From positions 1 through 60,625 of the forward strand of contig CAZNLR010000030.1 of the NCBI GenBank assembly GCA_964574215.1: a DNA stretch of 60,625 nt. The letters run 5' to 3'. The DNA comes from GCA-2725625 sp964574215. GTDB lineage: Bacteria; Pseudomonadota; Alphaproteobacteria; Rhodospirillales; UBA2165. The notes under the pieces were generated by a model. That model ran no database searches. It was not told where the DNA came from and was given only the letters and a program-made list of their open reading frames with translations. How positions within the stretch are numbered: the stretch's first letter is position 1; each line of letters starts with the position of its first letter. Positions 34,556 to 43,616 of this stretch are shown here, piece after piece. The translations under genes and the position numbers were made by a program.

Positions 34556-36721
34556 ATGGCGATAGCGACCGATAAAATCGATCCGCAGCCGGTTCTTCCC
34601 AGCATCGACGAGACGAGCCTGACCGCCGAGGAAGCTTTGGCAATCGGCAACTATCCTCTGGCTCATCATCTGGCCCACCATGACAACACCAAGGTTTGTG
34701 CGCGAATTTTATGCGGGGCCGTGGCGCCGGGATTGAAAGAATTCGGGTCACTCGCCGATGTCACGTCGGATGAAAGGCTGATCCAAGCTTATGGCCTTTG
34801 GTGCCAGGAAGCTCATGGCGCTGCGACAGACATATTGGCGGGTCTGAAAACAGAAGCGGCGGAAAGATTGTCGTCATTCATATCCGACGGCGCGGAAATT
34901 CTAATTTTCACCATGCCGGATTCCGATGTGTCCGCCTACGAAGGATTAACGGACTTCAGGATTATTCACGTAGCGCTGACTTCGGAGGAATTCGGAAAGT
35001 CGATGGACGATGTCCTGGCCGAACTGCCGCCTGATTTTAAACCGTCTATGATTCTGAGCCTCGGTGCTTTCGGCCCTTATTTGCCCGACGGATTCCACCA
35101 AGCCGGAATACCGACGGCATTCTGGGTCGGCGACCATGACTATTTTTTTGCCACGCGCTACGCTGATTTGTCGCAGGCGGATGTCATTGTCGTTAACAGT
35201 GCGGGAGAACATACGGAAATGACTTCGATCTATCCTGCCCGCGTGGCGGCCATCCCGGGGCATGAGGGATACGGCAGAAGCACCGACTTTCCTGATGAAA
35301 AAGGGGAAAGAGACTACGATATCCTCTTCACCGGCCGGGCGTTTACCCCCTATATGAGGGACAAGGCGCAGTTCCTCTTCCGCCTGGCGACGATCAACGA
35401 CCAACACCTGAAAATTCAATTTAAAGACGGTTATCTCGAAGAAGAGGAGTTCGTCGACGCCATGAGCCGGGCCAGGCACGTACCCCTTTTCTGGCGCTAT
35501 GCCGGCGGCATTCAGACCCGTGCCATCGACGCTCTCCGGCAAAATGCGGCCGTCTTGTCGCCGGAAAATCCCATTTGCGCCCCGCTGCTGGGGGGCGAAG
35601 AGGCCGGATTTCTGAGCCTCCACAGCGAAGAACCGGAACAGCGGGCGCGGCATTTCGCTGGCGAATTCGATCAGCGGTCAGAAAACCGAGTAAGACAACG
35701 GAATAAATTTAAGGAGTTCTTTTGGCCGGCGCCGGAGCGGGAAAGCCGGTTCCTGAAATTTTGCCTGCTGCAGGTTGTGATGGGGTGGGATGGCGAAAAG
35801 TCGCCAGTCCTGAATTCCGCGACCCCGGTGGAATTAAGAGGTTACGGTGTCGAGCAGGGTATTGCGGTTTATACGGCAACGATGAAGCGGAACACGGAAG
35901 CCGAAGACAAAACATCCGCTCACCTAAACTACGCCATGGCGGCGATTTTTTATGCCGCCATCCTGGTGCAGAATAGTCAGAAATTGGGGGAACTCACACT
36001 TGATCTCGCCCGCGTGGCGACCGAAACCTTTCCGGACAATCTGGCGCTCCGGTTCAATGCCGCCAGGGCATTCTGGACGTTCGGCCTCAGGGATGAAGCG
36101 GTAGGGCAATTTGACTATATTCTCGATCATTTTAACGGCATGGAATTTAACCCCAGGTCGGATGCACTTTTCAGTCATCGGGTCCGGCCCCTGGCAGAGA
36201 TGTTTTCCTATGGGGATTATTACCGGGCTGTGATGGCGGACCTACAGTCCGATGGAACCAAAGCCCTGGACATGATTCTGAGCGGCGCCTGTACGTATTT
36301 AGGAGCCGCCGCCTTCGAGGATGGAGACGCCGACAAAGCTATTGCGTTGTGTAAGCGCGCCATCGCGTTGACCGAGGTGAATTTCCCGGCTTACGGTCTC
36401 CAGGCCCGGGCCTTGTTCGCCAAGAATGAAAACGATGGTGATATCTTGCCGTCGTTTTATAAGACGATAAATCTTTATCCACCCGCGATCGACGAGTTGT
36501 TGGAGGTGGGATTGAAAAGCGAATTGGGCAATGACAATGAGAATGCCGCCAGGGAAATTCTGGTTCACTGGTTGCTTTATCATTGGCGGGTGCGCGAGGC
36601 TGATGGATCGTTTCGTCCGGTGAATCAAAATGCACTGGCCGCGGCCGAACAAAACCGAAATTTACTGCCCGATGGTCTGACCATTTTATTTGACGAATTG
36701 CTTGCCGGGACGGCACAGTAA
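34556..36721 (+). CDS. Large glycosyltransferase-like protein with C-terminal helical repeats
   Basis: A 721-residue soluble protein. The middle part (about 100-370) looks like a GT-B glycosyltransferase of the CgeB kind: FWVGDHDYFFATRYADL, then DVIVVNSAGEHTEM, DILFTGRAFTPYMRDK and PLFWRYAGGIQTRAIDAL. The C-terminal half (about 440-690) contains TPR-like pairs, for example LRFNAARAFWTFGLRDEAVG and DADKAIALCKRAIALTEVN. No signal peptide or membrane helix is seen. It opens a tight run with two more glycosyltransferase-like genes (6 and 1 bases apart), which suggests joint assembly of a glycan or protein glycosylation. Donor and acceptor are unknown. Confidence 0.75.
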   Translation: MAIATDKIDPQPVLPSIDETSLTAEEALAIGNYPLAHHLAHHDNTKVCARILCGAVAPGLKEFGSLADVTSDERLIQAYGLWCQEAHGAATDILAGLKTEAAERLSSFISDGAEILIFTMPDSDVSAYEGLTDFRIIHVALTSEEFGKSMDDVLAELPPDFKPSMILSLGAFGPYLPDGFHQAGIPTAFWVGDHDYFFATRYADLSQADVIVVNSAGEHTEMTSIYPARVAAIPGHEGYGRSTDFPDEKGERDYDILFTGRAFTPYMRDKAQFLFRLATINDQHLKIQFKDGYLEEEEFVDAMSRARHVPLFWRYAGGIQTRAIDALRQNAAVLSPENPICAPLLGGEEAGFLSLHSEEPEQRARHFAGEFDQRSENRVRQRNKFKEFFWPAPERESRFLKFCLLQVVMGWDGEKSPVLNSATPVELRGYGVEQGIAVYTATMKRNTEAEDKTSAHLNYAMAAIFYAAILVQNSQKLGELTLDLARVATETFPDNLALRFNAARAFWTFGLRDEAVGQFDYILDHFNGMEFNPRSDALFSHRVRPLAEMFSYGDYYRAVMADLQSDGTKALDMILSGACTYLGAAAFEDGDADKAIALCKRAIALTEVNFPAYGLQARALFAKNENDGDILPSFYKTINLYPPAIDELLEVGLKSELGNDNENAAREILVHWLLYHWRVREADGSFRPVNQNALAAAEQNRNLLPDGLTILFDELLAGTAQ

Positions 36722-36727
36722 ACGGTC

Positions 36728-37774
36728 ATGGATATCTCGGTCGCCATAACCACTTTTAATCGAGCCGCCAGCCTTGCCCAAACTCTGGACGCAATGTTGG
36801 CCCAGGATTTTCGGCAGGCTGATTTTGAGGTCATCGTAGCCGACAATGGTTCGGTCGACGATACCAAAGCGGTTTGCGATTCGTTTAGCAACAAATTCGA
36901 GAACTTCGCCTACCTATACGATAACCGTCCCGGCCAGCTTGTCGGGTGGCACCGGTCGATGGCGATTATGCAGGGGGAGGTTTGTTGTTTTATCGATGAT
37001 GACGTCCGTCCTGGTATAACTTGGTTGGCGGCTCTCAAGGAAACCTATGCTGACCCCGCCGTCGGACTGGCGACGGGACCTATCAAGCTAGCCTATGAGA
37101 CCGAACCGCCTGAATGGATTGAACCTTTAACCCTGGGGGAGCCGGGATCGCAAACCCTTCCCATTTTCGGACTTTTGGATTGCGGCGGCGAGGTCAGGGA
37201 GATACCGGGCAATTTCGTCTGGGGCACCAATTTTACCGTCCGCAAGATGTGTTTGTTGGAGGCGGAAGGATTCCATCCCTGCGCCATGCCGGGCCGACTG
37301 CTGCATTTTCACGGCGACGGGGAAATCCACGTCGGTCGGTCCGTTGATGAAGCCGGGCATCGAGTGATTTATCATCCCCAGGCGGGTGTTGAGCATGATA
37401 TCCCCGCGAGGCGCACGACGTTGGAAGCGGTGAAATCGAAATTTATCACCAACGGATATGCCAGGTCGTTTCAAACCATCAGGGAAACGGGTGAAGCTTA
37501 TGAACTTCCATCCGACCATGAAATCCGGGTGATGGCATTGCGCTATTTCAATGATCCTGAATTCGCGCCGTCGGAGTTGTTGTCAGTGATCGAAGATGGT
37601 ATTCGCGAAGGACTGTCTAAACATCTGAATCATTTCAACAATGATCCGGCTTTTAGAGAGTGGGTATTGAGAGATAATTTTTTGGATCTAGAGGCCTGCT
37701 ATAGTCATCCGGATTTGGCGCCACAGGAAAACAATGGCGAACCCGTAGCCGACTGGCGGGAGGGGGAAGACTAA
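36728..37774 (+). CDS. Glycosyltransferase family 2
   Basis: A 348-residue GT-A transferase. It starts DISVAITTFNRAASLAQTLDAM, has the nucleotide-sugar element VIVADNGSVDDT, and the metal-binding acidic run CCFIDDDVRPGITWL near residue 83. The catalytic-base region GEIHVGRSVDEAGHRVIYHP lies near residue 200-220. It transfers a sugar from an NDP donor with inversion; the acceptor is unknown. It starts 6 bases after the preceding gene and ends one base before the next. Confidence 0.92.
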   Translation: MDISVAITTFNRAASLAQTLDAMLAQDFRQADFEVIVADNGSVDDTKAVCDSFSNKFENFAYLYDNRPGQLVGWHRSMAIMQGEVCCFIDDDVRPGITWLAALKETYADPAVGLATGPIKLAYETEPPEWIEPLTLGEPGSQTLPIFGLLDCGGEVREIPGNFVWGTNFTVRKMCLLEAEGFHPCAMPGRLLHFHGDGEIHVGRSVDEAGHRVIYHPQAGVEHDIPARRTTLEAVKSKFITNGYARSFQTIRETGEAYELPSDHEIRVMALRYFNDPEFAPSELLSVIEDGIREGLSKHLNHFNNDPAFREWVLRDNFLDLEACYSHPDLAPQENNGEPVADWREGED

Positions 37775-37775
37775 C

Positions 37776-38936
37776 GTGCGCATCATCGAAAATCGAACCG
37801 GGGCAACGCTGGACCGGCCGTTGCGCATTTTGGCCATTTTGCGGGGGCAGTGGGACCGCCAGCGGGCGCCCGCGTTGCAGGCCTTGGCCGATCTCGGCCA
37901 CGAAGTCCTATACGTTGACGAGATCATGCCCCTGGACGGTTACCGCAAACTGGCCAAGCGGCTGGACTTCGACGTGGCTGTTCTGTGGGGTAGTTCCATG
38001 CAGAATTTCCTTATGTCGAGCAGCGAGCCGTTTTTCCTCGAAGAACTAAACCTGCCCTATGTCTCCCTCTGGACCGACAATCCCATCAAACACCTGTTCC
38101 TGCTCAAGGATGTTCAAACACCGTTGCACCGGGGTATGTTCGTTGCCGATACCAGGGTCATAGAACAGTTGGAAGGGCTCGGCTTCGAGAACGTCTTTTA
38201 TCTGCCACCCTGGCATATTGACCCGGACATTTTTAAGCCGGTGGATGTTCAGCCCGCCGTCAAATGTAGCGCGAGCTTCGCTGCAACGGTCAACGCTTAT
38301 GATGCCGAGCGGGCCAAATGGCGGAATTTCTGGGACTTCCATATGAACCGAACCGCCGATGCGGTGATCGAGCAATGCCGAGAAAGCCGGGATCACGTGG
38401 ATGTATATGATGCCGTTGGTAAAGATCAGGATGTTTGGTCGCTGCCGTTTTCCCTGATTTCTCACGCCATGTATTTCGAACAAAAGGCGCTGGCCAGGGA
38501 ACAGCTTATCCATGCCATGGGGGACCGCGAAATTCATATCCACGGTATCGGCTCTGCGTCCACCGACCGGGCCAACGTGGTCATGCATGAGGGACGCGAA
38601 TGGCACGATCTCTCGCCTTTGTTCTGTTCGTCGACGGTAAATTTGAATTTAACGCCCTGGCCCAAATCCTGCCATCACCGGGTTTTTCAGATTACGGCCA
38701 GCCGCGCTCTGGCGGTAACCGACTGGCGGGAGGATTCCCTGCCGCTATATGAGCCGGACCGGGAAGTTATCTATTTCAAATCCCTTGAGGAAGTGCCGGA
38801 AATTGTCGATCATTACACTGCTCATCCGGACGAGGCTTCGAAGATCGCCGAAGCGGGCTACCGGCGCTTTCTGGCTGAACACACTGCCGCTCACCGTATG
38901 GCCGAACTGAGCAATTACCTGTACGAACTAATTTAA
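37776..38936 (+). CDS. CgeB-like glycosyltransferase family 1 protein
   Basis: A 386-residue protein resembling the CgeB/GT-B group. The N-terminal domain begins LRILAILRGQWDRQRAPALQ; the C-terminal domain has VNLNLTPWPKSCHHRVFQIT and ASRALAVTDWREDSLPLYEP, the typical donor-binding region, and ends with the common YRRFLAEHTAAHRMAEL helix. The start is GTG at 37776, one base after the GT2 stop. Third member of the glycosyltransferase run; a zinc alcohol dehydrogenase follows 18 bases later and may supply a modified sugar, which is inference. Confidence 0.85.
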   Translation: MRIIENRTGATLDRPLRILAILRGQWDRQRAPALQALADLGHEVLYVDEIMPLDGYRKLAKRLDFDVAVLWGSSMQNFLMSSSEPFFLEELNLPYVSLWTDNPIKHLFLLKDVQTPLHRGMFVADTRVIEQLEGLGFENVFYLPPWHIDPDIFKPVDVQPAVKCSASFAATVNAYDAERAKWRNFWDFHMNRTADAVIEQCRESRDHVDVYDAVGKDQDVWSLPFSLISHAMYFEQKALAREQLIHAMGDREIHIHGIGSASTDRANVVMHEGREWHDLSPLFCSSTVNLNLTPWPKSCHHRVFQITASRALAVTDWREDSLPLYEPDREVIYFKSLEEVPEIVDHYTAHPDEASKIAEAGYRRFLAEHTAAHRMAELSNYLYELI

Positions 38937-38954
38937 AAATTAAAGGAAGATATA

Positions 38955-39968
38955 ATGAAAGCAGTTGTTCTGACGGAACCATCCAAATTGGAAGTCAGAG
39001 ATGTCGATAAACCCGTAGCGCAAGCCGGCGAGGCCCTGATCCGCGTTACCCATTCTGGTATTTGCGGAACCGATACCAAGATATTCAGCGGCGGTATTCC
39101 GACGCCGCACCCGTTGATCATGGGCCACGAAATGGCGGGCGTCCTGGAGGAGGGGAGTTCCGCCGACGGTGCTGGGCCGGGCGACCGGGTGCTGGTGGAT
39201 CCCGTCACTTTTTGCGGCGAGTGCGCCATCTGTAAGAAGGGCCAGACCAATCTTTGTATCAACGGCGGGTTGTTGGGTCGGGATGTCGACGGTGGTTTTG
39301 CGGAATATTGCGTTGCGCCGACCCAGAACGTCTATCGCCTGCCGGACGATATCGACGATGTGCAGGCGCCGCTGATCCAGGTTTTGACCACCGTGCTGCA
39401 TGCCTTCAATCAGGCTGGCGTGGATGAAGGCGATGTGGTCGCCATCCTCGGGCTCGGCGTTACGGGCCTGATGCAGGTGCAATTGGCCAAGGCTCTGGGC
39501 GCTTCAAAAGTAATATGTGTTTCGCGTAACGCCTACAAGCGGGGACTGGCGGAAAAATTCGGCGCAGATGTGGCGGTCAATCACGGTGAAGATGCCAAGC
39601 AAGTCGTCATGGATATGACCAACGGCCTGGGTGTCGATATGGTGATCGAATCGGTCGGTCATTTGTCGATCCTGGCGGAGGCTATGGACCTAGCTCGCAC
39701 GGGCGGCAAGATCGTGCCTTTCGGTATATATTCAGCCAATGAAGGCAAGCTGCCGTTTTACGAATTTTATTTCAAGGAACTGGCCATCATCAACGCCCGC
39801 GCCGCCAAAGGGGAGGATTTCATAAAGGGTATCGAATTGGTCCGATCCGGCGCCGTCGATTTGGCGACCCTCATCACCCACCGGGTGCCCTTTACCGAAC
39901 TATCCGAGGCCATCCGCCTCTTAATCGAACCCAGCGATGAGCGGCTCAAGATAATTCTGGATCACTAG
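38955..39968 (+). CDS. Zinc-dependent medium-chain dehydrogenase (sugar alcohol type)
   Basis: A 337-residue MDR enzyme. Catalytic zinc ligands: Cys in GICGTDTKIF and His-Glu in GHEMAGVLEEG. Structural zinc: four cysteines in CGECAICKKGQTNLC. NAD-binding motif: ILGLGVTGLMQVQLAKALGA. The sequence resembles sorbitol or threonine dehydrogenases; substrate uncertain. AAGGA precedes the ATG. It ends 4 bases before the convergent second dehydrogenase gene. Together with the upstream glycosyltransferases it may act on a sugar precursor. Confidence 0.92.
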   Translation: MKAVVLTEPSKLEVRDVDKPVAQAGEALIRVTHSGICGTDTKIFSGGIPTPHPLIMGHEMAGVLEEGSSADGAGPGDRVLVDPVTFCGECAICKKGQTNLCINGGLLGRDVDGGFAEYCVAPTQNVYRLPDDIDDVQAPLIQVLTTVLHAFNQAGVDEGDVVAILGLGVTGLMQVQLAKALGASKVICVSRNAYKRGLAEKFGADVAVNHGEDAKQVVMDMTNGLGVDMVIESVGHLSILAEAMDLARTGGKIVPFGIYSANEGKLPFYEFYFKELAIINARAAKGEDFIKGIELVRSGAVDLATLITHRVPFTELSEAIRLLIEPSDERLKIILDH

Positions 39969-39972
39969 AACC

Positions 39973-41004
39973 TTAGCCGATCAGCAAAGCCGCCCGTCCC
40001 GTCACGTCACCTTTTTCCACCCGTTCGTGGATGGCTTCGGCTTCTTCGAGGGGGCGGATGTCGGTGACGATGGGCCAGATTTCACCGGCGGCGACGAGAT
40101 CGTAGGATTCGAGAATTTCGGTCCGGGTGACATATCGGCTGCCCAGCAAGTCGGTCTCCTTGAGCAGCATTTCCATGGAGTTGACGTTAAAATCCTGACC
40201 GGCGCCGCCGAGTGTGACCAGTCGCCCGTGCCGCCCCAGGGATTTGGCCCCGGTTTCCAGGGTCGAGGTGGCGGAAACATAGTCGATGGCCACATCCACG
40301 CCTTGACCGTCTGTCAAATCCATCAGGGCCTCCACCGCGTCCACTTCGTTGGGATTGACCGTTTCGTCGGCCCCGGCTTCACGGCAGGCGTCGAATTTGT
40401 CAGCCGCAATGTCAACGGCGATTACCCGTGTGCGGGCCCATTTGGCCATCATCACCTGGTGGATGCCGACACCGCCTCCGGCGCCGAACACGGCCACGGT
40501 TTCCCCGGCCTTGATGCGGGCCCGTTTCAGAACCTTATAGGGCGTGGCAATGGCGTCCATGACGACGCCAAGCTCTGCCGGATGTTTCTTGTAGTCCAGC
40601 CCTTCCGGCAATTTGAGAAAAAGATGAGCAGGCAGTTTTATGAATTCAGCGTAACCGCCATCACAATCCTTTCCCACATTGCCGCCCGTGTTCTCGCAAA
40701 GGGGTTCCAGGTTGGCGAGGCACCACCGGCAATGTCCGCAATTGATGTAATAATAGGACGTGACAATATCGCCGATCTCCAGGCCGCTCACGCCCGCACC
40801 GATTTCGACGATTTCAGCCGTGATCTCGTGGCCGATAATGCGGGGGAAATCAATTTTTGTCCGGCCGGCTTTATAGTGCTGGATGGTAAGTCCGGAACCG
40901 CAGGCGTAGACTTTGGCGACCGCTTCGCCCGGTCCGGCAACGGGGTCAGGCACATCTTTCAGGACGAACGGCGTATTGGGCGCTTCCAGGACCATGGCTT
41001 TCAT
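39973..41004 (-). CDS. Zinc-dependent medium-chain alcohol dehydrogenase
   Basis: A 343-residue MDR enzyme with catalytic zinc Cys in YACGSGLTIQHY, GHEITAEIVEIG, and structural zinc cysteines in CGHCRWCLANLEPLC. The cofactor motif is VFGAGGGVGIHQVMMAKWA. It differs clearly from the dehydrogenase at 38955-39968. GAGGAG lies 7 bases before the start, which is 4 bases after the acyl-CoA dehydrogenase stop, so the two form an operon, probably controlled by the divergent IclR regulator. The oxidised alcohol or acyl substrate is unknown. Confidence 0.92.
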   Translation of the reverse strand: MKAMVLEAPNTPFVLKDVPDPVAGPGEAVAKVYACGSGLTIQHYKAGRTKIDFPRIIGHEITAEIVEIGAGVSGLEIGDIVTSYYYINCGHCRWCLANLEPLCENTGGNVGKDCDGGYAEFIKLPAHLFLKLPEGLDYKKHPAELGVVMDAIATPYKVLKRARIKAGETVAVFGAGGGVGIHQVMMAKWARTRVIAVDIAADKFDACREAGADETVNPNEVDAVEALMDLTDGQGVDVAIDYVSATSTLETGAKSLGRHGRLVTLGGAGQDFNVNSMEMLLKETDLLGSRYVTRTEILESYDLVAAGEIWPIVTDIRPLEEAEAIHERVEKGDVTGRAALLIG

Positions 41005-41008
41005 GGCG

Positions 41009-42193
41009 CTACTCCTCGAACATGAAGCGGGCGGCTTTTAAAAACAGCGTGCGGTTGACCCCATCGGAATGAAGAAAAGCGGCAGAATCCCGCATCAGTT
41101 TCGCGACGCCGAATTCCTTCATAAATCCGTGACCGCCGTGAATCTCCATGCACCAGGTGGCGATTTTCCAGGCCGCCTGGGAGGCCATGGCCTTGGGCAA
41201 CGCGCCCAATGTCTTATCCCAGCCCTCGTCCTGATGATCGGCCAGATAACAGGCCCGGTGGATGTAGGAGCGGGACGCATCCAGCAACATCCTCATTTCC
41301 GCCAATTGCGCTCTTATGCCGTCATGCTCGACCAAAGGCTTGCCGCCCTGAACGCGGATTTTGGCCCACTCTTCGGCCTTGGCGTAACAGGCTTCGGCCA
41401 CGCCCAGGACACTGGCCCCTGCATAGGCGTTGCTCTGGGGAAAAAATTCGGACAGCACGTTATAGCCATTACCCACCGTGCCGACGACATTTTCGTCAGG
41501 CATAAAACAATCCTGGAATATCAATTCCGCATTGTTGGCGAGCCTTTCTCCCATTTTGTCGTGAACCCGGCCAATGGTGAATCCGGGTCGGTCGCGCTCT
41601 ACCAGAAAGCAAGTCGCTCCGTCCGCCAGATTCTTTCCTTTTTCCGTCTGCACGAACAGTAGATAAAAGCTGGCCCGGTTACCGTTGGAAATGAAATGTT
41701 TCATGCCGTTGACCACCCAGCCGCCATCGGTGCGTTCCGCTGACGTAACAAACGGCGTGGGGTGGGGAATGAAATAATTGGAGGCATTGTCGGGCTCCGT
41801 TATGCCGATGGCCAGCATCCCCCTAGGGTCCTCGGCGAATGTCGGCAGGACCCGCGCCTGTTGTTCTTCGTTGAGCGCCTTTTGCATGATCTGGGCAATT
41901 TTCAGGGTCTGGGCGAATATAACGGACACGCCGATATCGCCTTTGCCCAATTCCTCGATCACCATGGAAGTCGTTAGGGAATCCGTGCCGAGTCCGCCAT
42001 ATTCCTCACTTAAAGTCATGGTGCGAATACCGACCTCGTGGGCTTTTTCAACGATTTCCCAGGAGAATCCATCCTCCGGGTTCTCTTTGGCATCCAACTC
42101 GGCGGCACGAGGTGAGACCTCATCCTCGACGAACCGGCGAACCGTATCAAGAATGGCGCGTTGATCTTCTGTTTCGATAAAAATTTCGTGCAT
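41009..42193 (-). CDS. Acyl-CoA dehydrogenase family protein
   Basis: A 394-residue flavoenzyme with the three standard domains. Visible signatures: YGGLGTDSLTTSMVIEELGK (N-terminal helical domain), IGITEPDNASNYFIPHP (FAD loop, equivalent to the usual ITEP.AGSD), and MEIHGGHGFMKEFGVAKLMRD (C-terminal signature). It would introduce a double bond into an acyl-CoA thioester and pass electrons to ETF. First gene of a two-gene operon with a zinc alcohol dehydrogenase. An inverted-repeat operator and an IclR regulator lie upstream in divergent orientation. Confidence 0.94.
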   Translation of the reverse strand: MHEIFIETEDQRAILDTVRRFVEDEVSPRAAELDAKENPEDGFSWEIVEKAHEVGIRTMTLSEEYGGLGTDSLTTSMVIEELGKGDIGVSVIFAQTLKIAQIMQKALNEEQQARVLPTFAEDPRGMLAIGITEPDNASNYFIPHPTPFVTSAERTDGGWVVNGMKHFISNGNRASFYLLFVQTEKGKNLADGATCFLVERDRPGFTIGRVHDKMGERLANNAELIFQDCFMPDENVVGTVGNGYNVLSEFFPQSNAYAGASVLGVAEACYAKAEEWAKIRVQGGKPLVEHDGIRAQLAEMRMLLDASRSYIHRACYLADHQDEGWDKTLGALPKAMASQAAWKIATWCMEIHGGHGFMKEFGVAKLMRDSAAFLHSDGVNRTLFLKAARFMFEE

Positions 42194-42304
42194 GGGGACC
42201 TCTCAAAACATGGGGCTAGAAAATACAATTTCACCACTGACCGACATTACGGCATGGCGGCAAGGATTGTGCCTTGAAAAAGAAATGACTAACTCATTTT
42301 GCAT

Positions 42305-42327
42305 ATATTTTCACTGTATGAAAATAT
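42305..42327. promoter_or_regulatory. IclR-type operator palindrome
   Basis: A perfect 9-base inverted repeat, ATATTTTCA and TGAAAATAT, separated by five bases. It lies between the divergent acyl-CoA dehydrogenase start (42193) and the IclR start (42350). TTTCA..TGAAA symmetry and this position are typical of IclR-family binding sites that control both the regulator and the divergent operon. Confidence 0.75.
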
Positions 42328-42349
42328 CGAACTCAAATATACTTACTCG

Positions 42350-43126
42350 ATGGCGCGGTATTCAAATATTTCGATAGAACGCGGCACCGCGATACTAGAA
42401 GCTCTTGGCGAGGCCGATATTCCTTTAACCTTGACGGCGATCGCCGGGCGCACATTGTTGAATAGGCCGACGACGTTTCGATTGCTCGCTGTTTTGCAAA
42501 GGTTGGGCTATGTTCAGAAAAGTCCCCGCACCGGACGCTATTCGCTTGGCCATAAAGTCTATGGACTTGGGCGCACGGCTCAGGGCATCAATAACCTGGT
42601 ACAGGATGCAGCGCAATTTGTGCGCCGCCTTGCCCACCATCTCGATATGACGACGTTTGTCGCGTCGCTGCAAGGCGTGCAAGTAATCTTGCATGACAAG
42701 ATAGAGACCCCGAACGGAATTAATCTGCATACGTCAATCGGCATGCGAGTCGACGCGCACGCGATTTCGAGTGGTAAGGTATTGCTGGCGTCACGGCCTG
42801 ATGACGAAATCCGCGAACTCTATCGATTTCACCCGCTGTACCGTCATACCGGCCGCACCATAACCTCTATTTCAGGATTGTTGACCGAGTTGGATAGAAT
42901 TCGCAGGCAGGGCTATGCAATAGATTCCGGCGAACTGAACTCGGGTGTCGAATCGCTGTCGGTGGTCGTTGAGAGTACAATTGATTCGGCTTTAATCGCG
43001 GTATCGACCACGGGAAACGTATCGGGGATGACAGCTGGTGCGTTTCGGTCACGGTTGATGGCCATGCAAAATATGGCGTCTCAGATTTACTTGTTTCGCG
43101 TCGAGGGCAAAGAGACCGGTTTTTAA
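42350..43126 (+). CDS. IclR-family transcriptional regulator
   Basis: A 258-residue regulator: an N-terminal winged helix-turn-helix (SIERGTAILEALGEADIPLT, LLNRPTTFRLLAVLQRLGYV, TGRYSLG) and a C-terminal GAF-like effector domain (RVDAHAISSGKVLLASRP; GYAIDSGELNSGVESLSVVV). The ATG at 42350 is chosen because the family N-terminus starts there. A start at 42299 would place the operator inside the coding region. It probably controls the divergent acyl-CoA and alcohol dehydrogenase operon in response to a related acid or acyl compound. Confidence 0.92.
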   Translation: MARYSNISIERGTAILEALGEADIPLTLTAIAGRTLLNRPTTFRLLAVLQRLGYVQKSPRTGRYSLGHKVYGLGRTAQGINNLVQDAAQFVRRLAHHLDMTTFVASLQGVQVILHDKIETPNGINLHTSIGMRVDAHAISSGKVLLASRPDDEIRELYRFHPLYRHTGRTITSISGLLTELDRIRRQGYAIDSGELNSGVESLSVVVESTIDSALIAVSTTGNVSGMTAGAFRSRLMAMQNMASQIYLFRVEGKETGF

Positions 43127-43165
43127 CTCTCGGGTCCGTTAGTCGGTGATATTAGGTCAGAGCAT

Positions 43166-43477
43166 TCAGGCGGTGATATCCAGCGTCGCGCCGAAAATCT
43201 TTTCGGTGACGGCGATGACTTTAGCATTAGCGGCGTAGGTAATTTTTGCTTCGGTCATGGTGATGAATTCTGAAGCCAGATCGACGTCGTCTATTTCCAC
43301 CACCGCCGTCCGCACACCGCCGGTCGATTGGTCGCCGATCTGGGAAAAGTAACGGATCTCTTTTGCGGTGAAATTTTCGGTGTTGGCATTGACCACATTG
43401 TTCGCCGCCACGCGGAACTGAGTGGCGCTGGCGTTAAGGCCTGAGACGGCGGCGTTGAGGGCGTTGGTTAAGGACAT
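43166..43477 (-). CDS. Short flagellar basal-body rod-like protein
   Basis: A 103-residue protein with only the ends of a flagellar rod protein. The N-terminus, LTNALNAAVSGLNASATQFRVAANNVVNANT, matches the FlgB/FlgC/FlgG rod motif. The C-terminus, DVDLASEFITMTEAKITYAANAKVIAVTEK, matches the rod C-terminal motif. The middle is almost missing. The start at 43477 opens the rod motif; the upstream ATG at 43516 is less likely. No other flagellar gene is nearby. It may be an orphan rod-type protein; a working role in the flagellum is uncertain. Confidence 0.8.
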   Translation of the reverse strand: MSLTNALNAAVSGLNASATQFRVAANNVVNANTENFTAKEIRYFSQIGDQSTGGVRTAVVEIDDVDLASEFITMTEAKITYAANAKVIAVTEKIFGATLDITA

Positions 43478-43553
43478 TGCGGTTCCGCTGGTTGAGTACC
43501 GGGCAACCTTACCCAATCGGAACCCGCAACGCTATGACGCCCATCACACAATA

Positions 43554-43608
43554 AATTGTACCAGGTACAATATTGGCAAAAAAATGCGAAATTGTACCTG
43601 GTACAATT
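43554..43608. repeat. Nested palindromic element downstream of sodB
   Basis: A perfect 18-base inverted repeat, 43554-43571 and 43591-43608, with a 19-base spacer. Each arm contains the 17-base odd palindrome ATTGTACC-N-GGTACAAT, with central A on the left and T on the right. The right arm begins 9 bases downstream of the sodB stop. The design matches the element at 23790-23849, but the sequence is different. It could act as an RNA hairpin ending sodB, but is more like a REP-type mobile palindrome. Confidence 0.85.
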
Positions 43609-43616
43609 AAATTTAA

